NCBI GenBank assembly: GCA_030538085.1
Contig: JAUNUR010000014.1
Location: 1 to 58,063, forward strand
Direction of reading: 5' to 3'
DNA: 58,063 nt
DNA from: Pseudomonadota bacterium
GTDB lineage: Bacteria; Pseudomonadota; Gammaproteobacteria; Burkholderiales; Burkholderiaceae_C
A program made the translations under genes and the position numbers. Shown here piece by piece: positions 8,627 through 17,390 of the stretch. Numbering within the stretch: the first letter of the stretch is position 1; each line of letters opens with the position of its first letter. Below the pieces are notes generated by a model. It worked only from the letters and a program-made list of their open reading frames with translations. It was not told the DNA's origin and ran no database searches.

Positions 8627-8847
8627 CTTGGAATCTAGACAACACCGGGGTCACAACACGCCGACGATCGACAACCTGTGGATAACTTTTCAGCAACCTG
8701 AGTCCCGCCGCCAGTCTGATCGCTCACCCTCCGCGAACTAACCCACCCCTACGCCAAGCTCGGACTGCGGCAACTTTCCGCAACCACACCGGCCCTGCGG
8801 GGCAGTTGCTTAGGCTCGAAGCAACCCCACCCAAGGAGGAATCCCCC

Positions 8848-9924
8848 ATGAACGACAGGCTCCAAGCTCTCAGCGACGCAGGCGTCTCCATCTGGCTCGA
8901 CGACCTCTCCCGCGAACGCCTCACCTCCGGCAACCTCGCCGAACTCATCGCCACCAAGTCCGTGGTGGGCGTCACCACCAACCCCACGATCTTCGCCTCC
9001 GCACTCTCCAACGGCGAGTCCTACGCCGAACAACTCGCCGGCCTCACCGACGTGGACGAGGCCATCCAGCTCGCCACCACCACTGACGTGCGCAACGCCG
9101 CTGATCTCTTCAAGGACATCTACGACGCCACCGGCGGCTTCGACGGCCGCGTGTCCATCGAGGTCTCCCCCGAGTTGGCCCACGACTACGAGGCCACCGT
9201 CGCCCAGGCGCAGGAGCTCTACGACATCGTGGGCCGCGAAAACCTCCTAGTGAAGATCCCGGCCACCGACGCCGGCATCCCCGCGATCGCCGAGGTCATC
9301 GGCCGCGGCATCTCCGTCAATGTGACGCTCATCTTCGACGAGGACCGCTACCGCCAGGTCATGGACGCCTACCTGACCGGCCTCGAGACCGCCGACGCGG
9401 CTGGGCGCGACCTCAGCAAGATCCACTCCGTCGCCTCGTACTTCATCTCGCGCGTGGATTCCGAGATCGACGCCCGCCTCACGGCGCTGGGCCGCGAGGA
9501 TCTGAAGGGCAAGGCCGCCGTCGCCAACGCGCAGGTGGCACTCGGCGCCTTCGAGGAGGTGTTCGGCTCCGAACGCTTCCAGGTGCTCAAGGCCAAGGGC
9601 GCCAACCCGCAGCGCCCCCTGTGGGCCTCCACGGGCACCAAGGATCCGGCCTACCCGGACACCCTCTACGTTGCGGATCTGGTGGCCACCAACATCGTCA
9701 ACACCATGCCCGAAAAGACGCTGAACGCCTTCGCGGATCACGGCAAGGTGGGCCGCCCGATGGAGGGCACCGAGGCTGAGGGTCGCGCGGTGATGCAGGA
9801 GATCGCCGACGCCGGCGTGGACCTGGCCGACGTGTTCAAGACCCTCGAGTCTGAGGGCGTGGACAAGTTCATCGTCAGCTGGAAGGAACTCCAGGAGACC
9901 GTCCGCACCGCCCTCGCTGGTTGA
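8848..9924 (+). CDS. tal: Transaldolase
   Basis: Transfers a dihydroxyacetone unit between sedoheptulose 7-phosphate and glyceraldehyde 3-phosphate in the non-oxidative pentose phosphate pathway. The 358-residue length fits the long actinobacterial class. Seen motifs: GVTTNPTIF near residue 40, [14 protein letters not shown] with the Schiff-base lysine at residue 136, INVTLIF-like [20 protein letters not shown], and [20 protein letters not shown]. The ATG at 8848 has an AAGGAGGA site 8 bp upstream and is preferred over an in-frame upstream codon at 8806. The last codons and TGA lie in a hairpin-forming repeat. It stands alone, without tkt or zwf neighbours. Confidence 0.97.
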   Translation: MNDRLQALSDAGVSIWLDDLSRERLTSGNLAELIATKSVVGVTTNPTIFASALSNGESYAEQLAGLTDVDEAIQLATTTDVRNAADLFKDIYDATGGFDGRVSIEVSPELAHDYEATVAQAQELYDIVGRENLLVKIPATDAGIPAIAEVIGRGISVNVTLIFDEDRYRQVMDAYLTGLETADAAGRDLSKIHSVASYFISRVDSEIDARLTALGREDLKGKAAVANAQVALGAFEEVFGSERFQVLKAKGANPQRPLWASTGTKDPAYPDTLYVADLVATNIVNTMPEKTLNAFADHGKVGRPMEGTEAEGRAVMQEIADAGVDLADVFKTLESEGVDKFIVSWKELQETVRTALAG

Positions 9925-10019
9925 GCCGGTCGCCTGCTCGTTCCCTGAGCCTGGTGCGTGCGAGGTACGAGCACCGCTCCAGGTCGAAGGGCGAGCAGCG
10001 CGACCGTGTCGAAACCGCC
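9917..10019. repeat. Long imperfect inverted repeat overlapping the tal stop codon
   Basis: The left arm begins CTGGTTGAGCCGGTCGCC and the right arm ends GCGACCGTGTCGAAACC. Roughly 32 bases on each side pair imperfectly around a GTGCGTGCGAGGTACGAGCAC centre. The GGTTGAGC...GTCGAAACC ends resemble a short repeat widespread in actinobacterial intergenic regions. The tal TGA (9922-9924) lies in the left arm. Confidence 0.55.
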
Positions 10020-10046
10020 AGGCGTTCCAGGCAATCTGCGCACAAA

Positions 10047-10105
10047 TGTCCTCTAGATACCTCGACCCCCCTGTTTTTCAGGGGGGTCGGGCCGTCTAGA
10101 GGACA
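10047..10105. terminator. Bidirectional terminator between tal and the MFS gene
   Basis: A two-part stem. The outer arms are TGTCCTCTAGA (10047-10057) and TCTAGAGGACA (10095-10105). The inner arms are CGACCCCCCTG (10063-10073) and CAGGGGGGTCG (10079-10089), with a T5 loop. It sits between two convergent genes and can serve both strands. Confidence 0.75.
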
Positions 10106-10115
10106 AATAGTCGCG

Positions 10116-11294
10116 TCAGCGCGCCAGGACCACCGGTTTCGCGGTGGTTCCCGCTACGCCGGCTAACGCGAGCAGCCCCACGGCGACCAGCGCGCTGGCG
10201 GGCCAACCACCCGCGTCCCAGGCCAGGCCCACCACGATGCCTCCTACGGACGAACCCAGGTAGTAGGCCAGCGAATAGACCGCCGACGACGTGCTCGGCG
10301 CCGGCGAATACCTCGCGGCAGCAGCATTGGCGACAGCGTGCATGGCGAAGAAGCCAGCGGAGAGCACCAAGAGCCCGCCCACGATGGCCCAAACGCTGTC
10401 GATCAACGTGATCGCGATCCCCAGCGCCGCGACCACCACCGCCGGCAGCATCACGCGCGCAATCGACCAACGCTGCACCCATCGCCCCACGACGGCGGAC
10501 GTCAGCGTGCCGCTCAGGTAGGTCAGGAAGATCAGGCCGGTGAACCCGGGCCCCAGGCCGAAAGGTTCACCGGCAACGCGGTACGTGGTCACGTTGTAGA
10601 CGCCCACGAACGCCGCCATGCCGAAGCCACCCACCAGGAACATGCGCAGCCGCAGCCAACGATTGGGGTCTGGCCCAGCCGTCTGGCCCGCGGCCGCGCG
10701 TCCAGTCGTCCGCGGGGTGGCAGGCAGCAACAGGTGGGCGAGCACCCCGGTGCCGGCGGCGAGCGCCGTCGTGATGAGGATGGCGCCGTGCCACTCGTGA
10801 AACTCGGCGAACATGCCCGAGGACAGCCGCCCGAGCACCCCGCCCATGGTGGTGCCGGAGATGTAGAGCCCGCCGATCGTGGCGAACGACCACGACGCCG
10901 CCTGATCCGCCACCCACGCCATGGCGGAGACGAGGATGAACCCCAGCCCCACTCCCATCAGGCCACGTGCACCGACGAGCAACTCCCAGCCGGGCGCGAC
11001 CCCAGACCCGAAGCCACCCACGGCGGCGATCAGCAGCCCCAACTGCATCGAGCGGGCCCAGCCCAGCCGTCGGGCCACGCGACTGAGCGGAATCACCGAG
11101 ACGGCGATACCCAAGGTGGTCGCAGACAAGAGCCATGCGGCCTCCGCCGCGTTTCGCCCGAACTGGTCACCGATCGTAGGCAGCAGCGGCTGCACCGTGT
11201 ACATCAGGCCGAAGGTGGAAACGCCGATCAGGAACAGACCCAGCAGGCTGCGTCGGTATTGGGGATGGCCGGGCTCCAACTCGAGTCCAGGCAT
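10116..11294 (-). CDS. MFS transporter (YnfM/AraJ-type drug or metabolite exporter)
   Basis: A 392-residue, 12-helix major facilitator. The family signature near the first helices reads FGLMYTVQPLLPTIGDQFG. The loop 2-3 region has SRVARRLGWARSM, and a second-half motif reads VGRWVQRWSIARVM. This resembles the YnfM/arabinose-efflux subgroup, whose substrates are mostly unknown. Three in-frame starts exist (11339, 11306, 11294). The last is preferred because GGAGAGG lies 4-10 bases upstream, while the others lack a ribosome-binding site. It is convergent with tal across a bidirectional terminator. Confidence 0.85.
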   Translation of the reverse strand: MPGLELEPGHPQYRRSLLGLFLIGVSTFGLMYTVQPLLPTIGDQFGRNAAEAAWLLSATTLGIAVSVIPLSRVARRLGWARSMQLGLLIAAVGGFGSGVAPGWELLVGARGLMGVGLGFILVSAMAWVADQAASWSFATIGGLYISGTTMGGVLGRLSSGMFAEFHEWHGAILITTALAAGTGVLAHLLLPATPRTTGRAAAGQTAGPDPNRWLRLRMFLVGGFGMAAFVGVYNVTTYRVAGEPFGLGPGFTGLIFLTYLSGTLTSAVVGRWVQRWSIARVMLPAVVVAALGIAITLIDSVWAIVGGLLVLSAGFFAMHAVANAAAARYSPAPSTSSAVYSLAYYLGSSVGGIVVGLAWDAGGWPASALVAVGLLALAGVAGTTAKPVVLAR

Positions 11295-11360
11295 ATCCCT
11301 CTCCATCCCGCAGGGTTCACCCGCGACAATACCCCTCAAGGACCACGCAGCAGACGGTGC

Positions 11361-12284
11361 CTAGCGCTCGAGGCGAATCCGGTGCCACAGTTCGTGACGA
11401 CCCTCCCCCAACCTCACGGCTGTCTCAAACCCCTCGTCGGCGACCTCATTCCTCCCAGCGCTCGCCTCCACTCCCCAATCGAAGGCTGACGTCACGGCCT
11501 CAACACCCAGGCAAAGATTGCGACCGTTCCACGGCTCGTAGTCCCTCCCCCGATTGCTGATCCACAGCAGGCAATGCTTCAGGTGCGCCGTGTCCCACTC
11601 CAGCACTGCCACATGCCCGTCCGTGACGACGCCCACGCGACCCTCAGCAACGTTGGCCAGCATCACCAAGTCTTCGGAGCGGCCCTCCCACGGCAGCCGC
11701 GTCAGGTTCGCCGTACCGTCAACCGACGGCGCCTCCCACACATCGGTGAACCGCTTGCCCGGCAGCAATCGCGACGCCGGCTCGGGCTTCTCCGGCGGCG
11801 TCAACACCGCCTCCGCCTCAGGCAACTCCAGGAACGCCGCTCCCACCAGCGGCTCACCCTCCGCAGTTGCCGGCAGCCGGAAGATGGGGTGCAGCCCCAG
11901 AGGCAGAGCGGCCTCGTGTCGCATGTCGATGGCGTCGACGAACTCCACCGCTCCATCCACGCAGCGCACCGTACGCGTGACGCGTTCGACGGCGTGTTCC
12001 CCCGGATACGCCACCTCGAGCACCACAGCGTCCGGCCGCCGCTCCACCAGCGCCCAGAGGTTGTTGGCTGCGTACCCGTGACCGGGCATCCCGAAGGGCA
12101 CGCAGACGAAATCTCCTTGGAGGTGAGCGAGCAGAGTGTCTCCGCTCCACTCACCCAGCCATGGAGCTTCGTACAGCGGCTGAACAACCTGTCCGTCAAC
12201 CAGGAAGGACGTTGTGACCATGCCTCCCTGCAACGCGACCCGAGCCGTCACCGAGCCGTCGGTGATCTCAATCATGTCTGCCAC
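11361..12284 (-). CDS. Aldose 1-epimerase-like (galactose mutarotase superfamily) protein
   Basis: A 307-residue beta-sandwich protein of the GalM/YihR superfamily, which interconverts anomers of hexoses before phosphorylation. Visible features: an ITDGSVTARVALQGGMV start, VCVPFGMPGHGYAANNLWALV, and LGLHPIFRLP with the central histidine of the family. Cytoplasmic; no signal peptide. The GTG start lies 26 bp after the aldolase stop, making it the third gene of a leftward kinase-aldolase-epimerase set. Substrate unknown; the C-terminal acidic base of true GalM enzymes is not obvious to me. Confidence 0.7.
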   Translation of the reverse strand: MADMIEITDGSVTARVALQGGMVTTSFLVDGQVVQPLYEAPWLGEWSGDTLLAHLQGDFVCVPFGMPGHGYAANNLWALVERRPDAVVLEVAYPGEHAVERVTRTVRCVDGAVEFVDAIDMRHEAALPLGLHPIFRLPATAEGEPLVGAAFLELPEAEAVLTPPEKPEPASRLLPGKRFTDVWEAPSVDGTANLTRLPWEGRSEDLVMLANVAEGRVGVVTDGHVAVLEWDTAHLKHCLLWISNRGRDYEPWNGRNLCLGVEAVTSAFDWGVEASAGRNEVADEGFETAVRLGEGRHELWHRIRLER

Positions 12285-12310
12285 CCGATCTGCGGCCAGC
12301 CGTCCGACCC

Positions 12311-13207
12311 TCAGCGCTGGCCGAGTGCCTCGTCGATCACCGCGGACAGCTCTGCTAGCCGTGGACGCGCACGCGTTGCCAAGAGGCTCTCCCGATCGGC
12401 GGGATCAACCGAGAGGCTGTCCTTCCACAGCGAACGCCCTGCCATGGCTCCACTGGCTCCGTTGGAAACGGCGATCCTCACCTGTTCGATGAAGGTCTCG
12501 TGATCGACACCCGCGGAGAGCACGGCCCACGGCGCCCCGCCCGCAGCCTCGGTGACGGCCTTGCAAGCTTCTTCGGAGCCGGGGTACTGCAGTTTCAGGA
12601 CCTTGGCGCCGCAATCAACCGAGAACTTGGCGGCTTCCTCGACGAGGCGGGGGAAGATGCGCGCGTAGTCTTCATCGGATTCGTCCGGCAGTTGGTAGAC
12701 GAGGATCTCGATGATGACGAGAACCCCTTCAGCCTCGCACTCTTGGATCAGCTTCCGGATCTCGTCACCCACCCGAGAGTCGAGGCTCTGCTGATCGGTC
12801 CGGAGGTAGTAGAGCATCTTGGCGGCATCGCCACCCACTTCTCGGATCTTGCGGGCGGTGACTCCGTCGACGAGGCGGGTGAAGCGCAATCCGTCGACGG
12901 TCTCGTACCCCGAGGCATCCATGCCCACGACCAACGCGGTATCGCGGTCCAGGACATCATCATCGATGACCTGCGGGACGGCGACTTCCGGATCCAGCAG
13001 GATCGCCGGCCCGTGATTGGCGAGGTGCGTGACGAGGTCAGCCTTGGCGGCGCGGAGACCCTCCACGGTGATGGAATCGGCCCCGTCTGGCGCATTCATG
13101 ACAGCCTTCATGCTGTTTCGCTGGTCTGCGGCGACGATGAGCATGCCACCCGCCGCGGTGCTGATACGCGCCAGGGCGCGCCTTTCAGTGGTGTTCAGTT
13201 CTCGCAT
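12311..13207 (-). CDS. LacD/YihT-family class I aldolase
   Basis: A 298-residue class I (Schiff-base) aldolase of the tagatose-1,6-bisphosphate / sulfofructose-phosphate aldolase family. Motifs: MLIVAADQRNSMK at the N-terminus, GPAILLDPEVAVPQV, VLVIIEILVYQLP, AKVLKLQYPG with the likely Schiff-base lysine, and a phosphate/sulfonate-binding end with VLSAGVDHETF and SGAMAGRSLW. The ATG at 13207 follows AAGGAAC and overlaps the kinase end by 23 bp; an upstream ATG at 13258 lies deep inside the kinase gene. The family splits between LacD and YihT functions, and the sequence alone does not decide. A sugar-phosphate cleavage step in this operon is well supported. Confidence 0.8.
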   Translation of the reverse strand: MRELNTTERRALARISTAAGGMLIVAADQRNSMKAVMNAPDGADSITVEGLRAAKADLVTHLANHGPAILLDPEVAVPQVIDDDVLDRDTALVVGMDASGYETVDGLRFTRLVDGVTARKIREVGGDAAKMLYYLRTDQQSLDSRVGDEIRKLIQECEAEGVLVIIEILVYQLPDESDEDYARIFPRLVEEAAKFSVDCGAKVLKLQYPGSEEACKAVTEAAGGAPWAVLSAGVDHETFIEQVRIAVSNGASGAMAGRSLWKDSLSVDPADRESLLATRARPRLAELSAVIDEALGQR

Positions 13208-14549
13208 CGGATTCTGTTCCTTCCAGTTCTTCCAGAGCTTCGATGAGTCGACGGGCAAACAGCACAGCGCCGCTGGCTGTTTCTTGGACCCGTGTTGATG
13301 TGTAGATGTTGGGGAGAACCTCGCTGCGCAGTTCCAGAACCGAGTCCATCTCTGCCCAGCCGCCCGTCACCAAAGTGGCTCGGGCTGGGGGGACTTCGCG
13401 GTCCATCGCGGCAATCAGAAGCTCAAGTTCGTCATTGCTGTGCTCAAGCACGGCGCGGAACAACTCAGCGGGCGATAGCCCGTCCGCACGGACGGTGAGG
13501 CGCAACACACCGTCGTCGTTGCGGGCGCCGCTCACCTCGAGTGCATCCGGAGGTAGCGCGCTGCTCTTCAGCGCAGTCACCTCACGGTCGAGCTTGTCCC
13601 TGCCAGCGCGGTCCGTGACGCCCACGAGTTGGAGTGTGCGGCGCATGATCAAGCCAGACTTCACCCCGGCGACGAGCACGAACTCTCCTGGGACGACGTG
13701 CCGGACGCAGTTGATGAGGGCATCAGCCAGCCGCCTTCTGGCATCAAAGGTCAGTGGGTTGTCCAGGGCCCGAAGCAGTACTTCGGCGGTGCCCATGGAC
13801 AGGTGATATGCATCTCGTTCGGCACCGCCAGAGACGGCAGCAACCAAGTGGTCATGGCCAGCCACGGTGAGTGCAGCTCCGCGGAAGGCTTCGGGAAGCC
13901 ACCCGGCGGTGGCGTATCCGAGGTGGGTGCCCGCTTCCACCAGCCGCGGAAGAAATGTCTCAGGAACCCCGAGGTAGTCCAGTAGTTCGGGCCAGGCGCG
14001 GCCGGTCTGCTGGTCGAGGAGACCGGTCCGGGAGGCGAGGGAATACTCGGAAACCAGTTCCCCTCCGAGAACCGAGATTGCCAACTCTGGGAGATTGACC
14101 CATTGCGCGTCCCGCGACCACGCCCCCGAGTCCTTGAGGAAGAGCATCTTGGCGGCGGATACCTGCACCCCCCACGGGAGCCCAGTTCGGCCCGCGAACT
14201 CTTCGCGAAGTTGCGGCGGGAATGCATCGACCTGATCTGACCCACGGGGGTCAAACCACGCGAATCCCGGTGCCACGGGGCCCTCGGCCGTGACGAGAAA
14301 CCCAGTTTCTCCCATTCCTGCTGCAGCCAGCGCGACAACGCGGGAGCCTTGAGGAAGTTGCTCGGAGGCCTGCTCGACGAGCCCTCGTACCGCGGCTTGC
14401 ACGGCGGTCAGTTCGATGGAGGTGGTGCCGCCTGCACCGCTCACCCATGGGGTGGGGATGTGATGCACCAACTCGTCACCCGTGTCGCTGACGAGGAGCA
14501 GTTTCATTGACGTACTGCCAAGGTCCAAGCCTGCGAAGTAGCGAGTCAC
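13185..14549 (-). CDS. FGGY-family carbohydrate kinase
   Basis: A 454-residue sugar kinase with the ASKHA fold. The first phosphate loop is AGLDLGSTSMKLLLV near residue 5. AAAGMGETGF follows, then a FAWFDPRGSDQ substrate loop, and the FGGY signature region TVAGHDHLVAAVSGG with LSMGTAEVLL. The C-terminal adenosine loop is LVTGGWAEMDSVLELR. The GTG at 14549 is chosen because GGAGGAC lies 6 bp upstream. Longer readings to 14690 only add low-complexity residues and run past a probable assembly join. It is the first gene of the kinase-aldolase-epimerase set; any regulator or transporter that normally precedes it is missing because the sequence changes genome here. Confidence 0.85.
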   Translation of the reverse strand: MTRYFAGLDLGSTSMKLLLVSDTGDELVHHIPTPWVSGAGGTTSIELTAVQAAVRGLVEQASEQLPQGSRVVALAAAGMGETGFLVTAEGPVAPGFAWFDPRGSDQVDAFPPQLREEFAGRTGLPWGVQVSAAKMLFLKDSGAWSRDAQWVNLPELAISVLGGELVSEYSLASRTGLLDQQTGRAWPELLDYLGVPETFLPRLVEAGTHLGYATAGWLPEAFRGAALTVAGHDHLVAAVSGGAERDAYHLSMGTAEVLLRALDNPLTFDARRRLADALINCVRHVVPGEFVLVAGVKSGLIMRRTLQLVGVTDRAGRDKLDREVTALKSSALPPDALEVSGARNDDGVLRLTVRADGLSPAELFRAVLEHSNDELELLIAAMDREVPPARATLVTGGWAEMDSVLELRSEVLPNIYTSTRVQETASGAVLFARRLIEALEELEGTESDARTEHH

Positions 14550-14659
14550 GCGAGGTCCTCCAGAGTTGGTGGTTTGAGGGGGCGGTGGCGCCACCCGGAA
14601 GACCCGGCCCCCCCCCGGGGGGTCGCCCCCGGCGCTTTTCCGCCCTACGATCCTTTCGA

Positions 14660-14717
14660 AATGACAAATGGCGCGTTCGTCATTTGTCATGCGGCGTCAG
14701 CCGCGGTCATTCGTCAT
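14660..14717. repeat. TGACAAATG palindromic repeat, copy 1
   Basis: AATGACAAATGGCG is followed by its complement CGTCATTTGTCAT, then GCGGCGTCAGCCGCGGTCATTCGTCAT. The same motif set recurs at 17188-17280 and 47804-47912 but nowhere before 14.6 kb, so it belongs to the betaproteobacterial genome. Confidence 0.7.
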
Positions 14718-14894
14718 CGCGTCTTGAATGAGAACAGCCATCACTTTTGCCACGGGCACACTCGCTGGCTCCACGCCATCACCACGCCGCGTTCACCGTG
14801 CCTCCCAGCGGCGGCGGAATCATGAACCGGATCACAGGCACCAACGGGCCTGTTCCTGTTCCTGTTCCTGTTTCCCATCCAAACAGCAACCACC

Positions 14895-14968
14895 CGTCAT
14901 TCCGGCGAAAGCCGGAATCCAGACGGCATCCACGACCAACGCGGATCCCGGCTGTCGATGAAACGACG
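14895..14968. repeat. CGTCATTCCGGCGAAAGCCGG dispersed repeat
   Basis: A free-standing copy of the hairpin repeat CGTCATT(C/G)CGGCGAAAGCC(G)GAATCC, whose far arm reads CGGCTGTCGATGAAACGACG. Other free copies are at 26779-26846 and 55126-55153. The same core forms the interior of the larger inverted-repeat element at 17602, 34659 and 52752. Such repeats are common in Burkholderiales intergenic DNA. Confidence 0.65.
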
Positions 14969-15019
14969 GAAGTTGATGTTCTGAAGTGGAACGGAATTTT
15001 TTACCCCTTCAATCCGCCC

Positions 15020-16348
15020 ATGACCCTGTCCGATATCTTGCAACACCCGGCTTTCCAGACCGCGCTGCTGGGCGCGTTTGGCGTGCTCGCTTATTGGGCG
15101 CGCGAGGTGCCCGTGCTGGTGCTGGGCTGGCTGCGGCAGTTCTTCGTCTCCAGCATGACGGTGGACTCGCGCGACCATTTCCTGTTCGCCGCCGTGGTGG
15201 AGCACTTGCAGCGCTACTCGTCGCTGGGCCGCAGCAACCAGTTCACGGTGCACAGCCGCCGCCAGGGTGGCGAGGAGAGGGCGCTGGACGACGATTTGCG
15301 CATGGGCTTCGTGCCGCGCCTGTTCATTTCGCCAGCCCAGGGGCTGCACATTTTTCGCGCCGATGGCCGGCTGATGTGGCTGCGCCGCGAGGTGACCGCC
15401 GCGCAGACCGTGTTCGAGCGGCTCACGCTGTCGCACTTCGGGCGCCAGCCCGACCACCTGGCCGGGTTCGTGCGCGAGGCGGTGGCCGCGCGCGCCGAGC
15501 GCGACCACCAGGCGCTGTCGATCTACGTGCCACACCCGTATGACGGCGGTGAATGGATGCGCGCGCGCTTCGGCACGCGGCGCCCGCTGTCGTCGGTGGT
15601 GCTGCGCGCCGGGCTGGCCGAGGCGCTGCTGCAAGACCTGCGGCGCTTTCAGGCCGGGCGCGACCGCTATGTGCAACTGGGGATTCCCTGGCGGCGCGGC
15701 TACCTGCTGCACGGGCCGCCGGGCACGGGCAAGACATCGCTGGTCACGGCGCTGGCGTCGGAGCTGGGACTGAACATCTGCACCTTCAGCCTGGCATCGC
15801 CGCTGGTCACCGACGAGAAGGTGCACGCGCTGCTGGCTGGCGTGCCGCCGGGCTCGTTGCTGCTGATCGAGGACGTGGACGCCTTCTTCCACCAGCGCGA
15901 GGCCGCGCATGACGAGGTGCGCCTGTCGTTCAGCGGCTTTCTCAACGCGCTGGATGGCGTGGCCACGCAAGAGGGCACGGTGCTGGTGATGACCACCAAC
16001 CACCCCGAGCGGCTGGACCCGGCGCTGATCCGCGCCGGCCGCATCGACCAGCAGGTGCGGTTGGATCTGGCCGATGCCGACCAACTGCGGCGGTTGTTCC
16101 TGAAGTTTCACGATGATCCGGCGGCGGCCGATGCCTTCGTGCGTGAACACGAAGGCCAACGCCTGAGCCCGGCGCGCGCACAGGAGCTGCTGCTGCGCCG
16201 CTATGTCAACCCGTCCGATGTGGATGTGGCGGGTTGGGGTGGCGCCGAGGCGCTGGGGGCGGTGACGGGGCAGGGTGCTGCTGGCGCACCGGCTCGCTCA
16301 CGGCGCCGGCGTGGCCGGCGACCGGCCAGGCGCGGGCAAGAAGCTTAG
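15020..16348 (+). CDS. BCS1-like AAA-family ATPase
   Basis: A 442-residue AAA protein with a short hydrophobic N-terminal segment (about residues 13-38) that may anchor it in the membrane. A BCS1-type middle domain follows, then one AAA module: Walker A GPPGTGKT at 232-239, Walker B LLLIEDVDAFF around 280-290, sensor-1 VLVMTTNHPERLDP, and arginine finger region RAGRIDQQVRL. Mitochondrial BCS1 moves the folded Rieske protein across the membrane; bacterial relatives have no established role. The ATG at 15020 (MTLSDILQHPAF) is preferred because the longer reading from 14747 runs through an intergenic repeat. No partner gene is adjacent. Confidence 0.8.
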   Translation: MTLSDILQHPAFQTALLGAFGVLAYWAREVPVLVLGWLRQFFVSSMTVDSRDHFLFAAVVEHLQRYSSLGRSNQFTVHSRRQGGEERALDDDLRMGFVPRLFISPAQGLHIFRADGRLMWLRREVTAAQTVFERLTLSHFGRQPDHLAGFVREAVAARAERDHQALSIYVPHPYDGGEWMRARFGTRRPLSSVVLRAGLAEALLQDLRRFQAGRDRYVQLGIPWRRGYLLHGPPGTGKTSLVTALASELGLNICTFSLASPLVTDEKVHALLAGVPPGSLLLIEDVDAFFHQREAAHDEVRLSFSGFLNALDGVATQEGTVLVMTTNHPERLDPALIRAGRIDQQVRLDLADADQLRRLFLKFHDDPAAADAFVREHEGQRLSPARAQELLLRRYVNPSDVDVAGWGGAEALGAVTGQGAAGAPARSRRRRGRRPARRGQEA

Positions 16349-16375
16349 GGTGGTGCGAAGGGTGTAGGCGAATCG

Positions 16376-16430
16376 TTATTGATGGGAAACGCGCTCTTGG
16401 CGGATGACGCTGCGCTTTTCCGCCCTACGG
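16376..16430. repeat. GGCGGATGACGC hairpin repeat (full copy)
   Basis: TGGCGGATGACGCTGCGCTTTTCCGCCCTACG forms a hairpin with GGCGGA/TCCGCC arms and lies just downstream of the AAA ATPase gene. Its right half (GCGCTTTTCCGCCCTACG) reappears truncated at 14632, marking how far left the betaproteobacterial sequence extends. Confidence 0.55.
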
Positions 16431-16499
16431 CCCTGGAGATGACCTCCTGCTTGCACGCCGCGGCAGCCACGCGGGCGTGCGGCGGGGTGGTGGCTGGTG

Positions 16500-17015
16500 T
16501 CAGGCTTGACGGTCCCACGCCGCGCGGCTGGCGGCGCGGGCCTGGTCCCAGCTCAGGCGCGAATCGCCTTTGATCTCGACCCAGTCCTTGGCCAGGGCGG
16601 CTTCCATGTCGTCCCAGGTGCGGCCGGCATAGCGCGAGCGGCCCTGGTAGCCCAGGCGGTAGGCGGGGGCGTAGTCGGTGTCGTAGCTGTAGCCGCTCAC
16701 GTAATCGGGTTGGTTGACGTGGGCTTCCTTCCAGTAGGTGTAGTCGGGGTCGGTGGCGTCCACCGCGGCGTAGCCGCCCAGTGCGCCCAGGATGGCGCCC
16801 ACGGTGCCACCCACCAACACGCCCACGGGGCCGCCCAGCACGGCGCCGGTGGCGGCACCCGCGGCAGCGCCAGCGGCCATGCCACCGCCCATGGCGATGC
16901 TGTTGGTCTCGCGCTCGGCGGTTTCGGCGTCGATGGGTTGCTGCGCGGCCAAGCGTGGGTCTTGCGACGGGGTTTGCAGCGGGGCGGGGGTTTCCTTCAG
17001 CGGTTTGTCGGTCAT
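16500..17015 (-). CDS. Glycine-zipper domain protein
   Basis: A 171-residue protein of unknown function. After a Pro/Thr-rich N-terminus, residues ~40-75 form a glycine zipper (MGGGMAAGAAAGAATGAVLGGPVGVLVGGTVGAI...), a Gly/Ala helix pair typical of membrane-inserting or outer-membrane-associated proteins. No signal peptide precedes it. The C-terminal ~95 residues contain a YWKEAHVNQPDYVSGYSYDTDYAPAYRLG segment rich in Tyr and Asp, and a WDDMEAALAKDW helix. The ATG at 17015 has AAGGAGA 8-9 bp upstream; a longer in-frame reading to 17168 has no such support. Similar proteins often appear as stress-related hypotheticals in Burkholderiales. Confidence 0.7.
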   Translation of the reverse strand: MTDKPLKETPAPLQTPSQDPRLAAQQPIDAETAERETNSIAMGGGMAAGAAAGAATGAVLGGPVGVLVGGTVGAILGALGGYAAVDATDPDYTYWKEAHVNQPDYVSGYSYDTDYAPAYRLGYQGRSRYAGRTWDDMEAALAKDWVEIKGDSRLSWDQARAASRAAWDRQA

Positions 17016-17187
17016 GGGGGTCTCCTTCAGTGGGGTCAGGCAAGCGCTGCGGGGCAGCGCCATGTGCTCCACTGTGCCGGTGTGTGCGGCCCGCGGCTGT
17101 GGCCCATGGCCCGCAGCGCCTGTAGGCCGGCTGCCTGCGCGGGGGTCAGCCTGAGCGGTTGCCCTCATGCCGGTTCACGCTTGAAAC

Positions 17188-17280
17188 GATGACGAATGAC
17201 CGCGGCTGGCGCCGCATGACAAATGGTGAATACCTTCTTTGGCATGAAAGCGCAGCGAAGCTATTTTTCATTTGTCATGA
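17188..17280. repeat. TGACAAATG palindromic repeat, copy 2
   Basis: GATGACGAATGACCGCGGCTGGCGCCGCATGACAAATGG at the left and TTTTTCATTTGTCATGATG at the right enclose a short spacer. Same family as 14660-14717 and 47804-47912. Confidence 0.65.
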
Positions 17281-17390
17281 TGAAAAAAAGCGCCCGAGAT
17301 CAGCGATGGGTAGGGGTATATGCTTTTTTCGCTTATTCATTGAGCGCAGGAGAGAGGCATGCTGTGGAGTATCCGTGACCGAGTCGAGGA

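Larger units (their letters stand above)
14550..15019. other. Genome-background switch and repeat-rich gap
   Basis: No gene is supported here. From 14550 to about 14570 the bases are the leader of the kinase. 14571-14631 is a C/G-rich stretch with a run of ten C followed by six G. From 14632 the sequence matches the betaproteobacterial repeats found later: GCGCTTTTCCGCCCTACG (also at 16410-16427), TGACAAATG palindromes (14660-14717), and a copy of the CGTCATT(C/G)CGGCGAAAGCC repeat (14895-14968). The change happens within ~60 bp and is treated as a likely assembly join. Confidence 0.7.
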
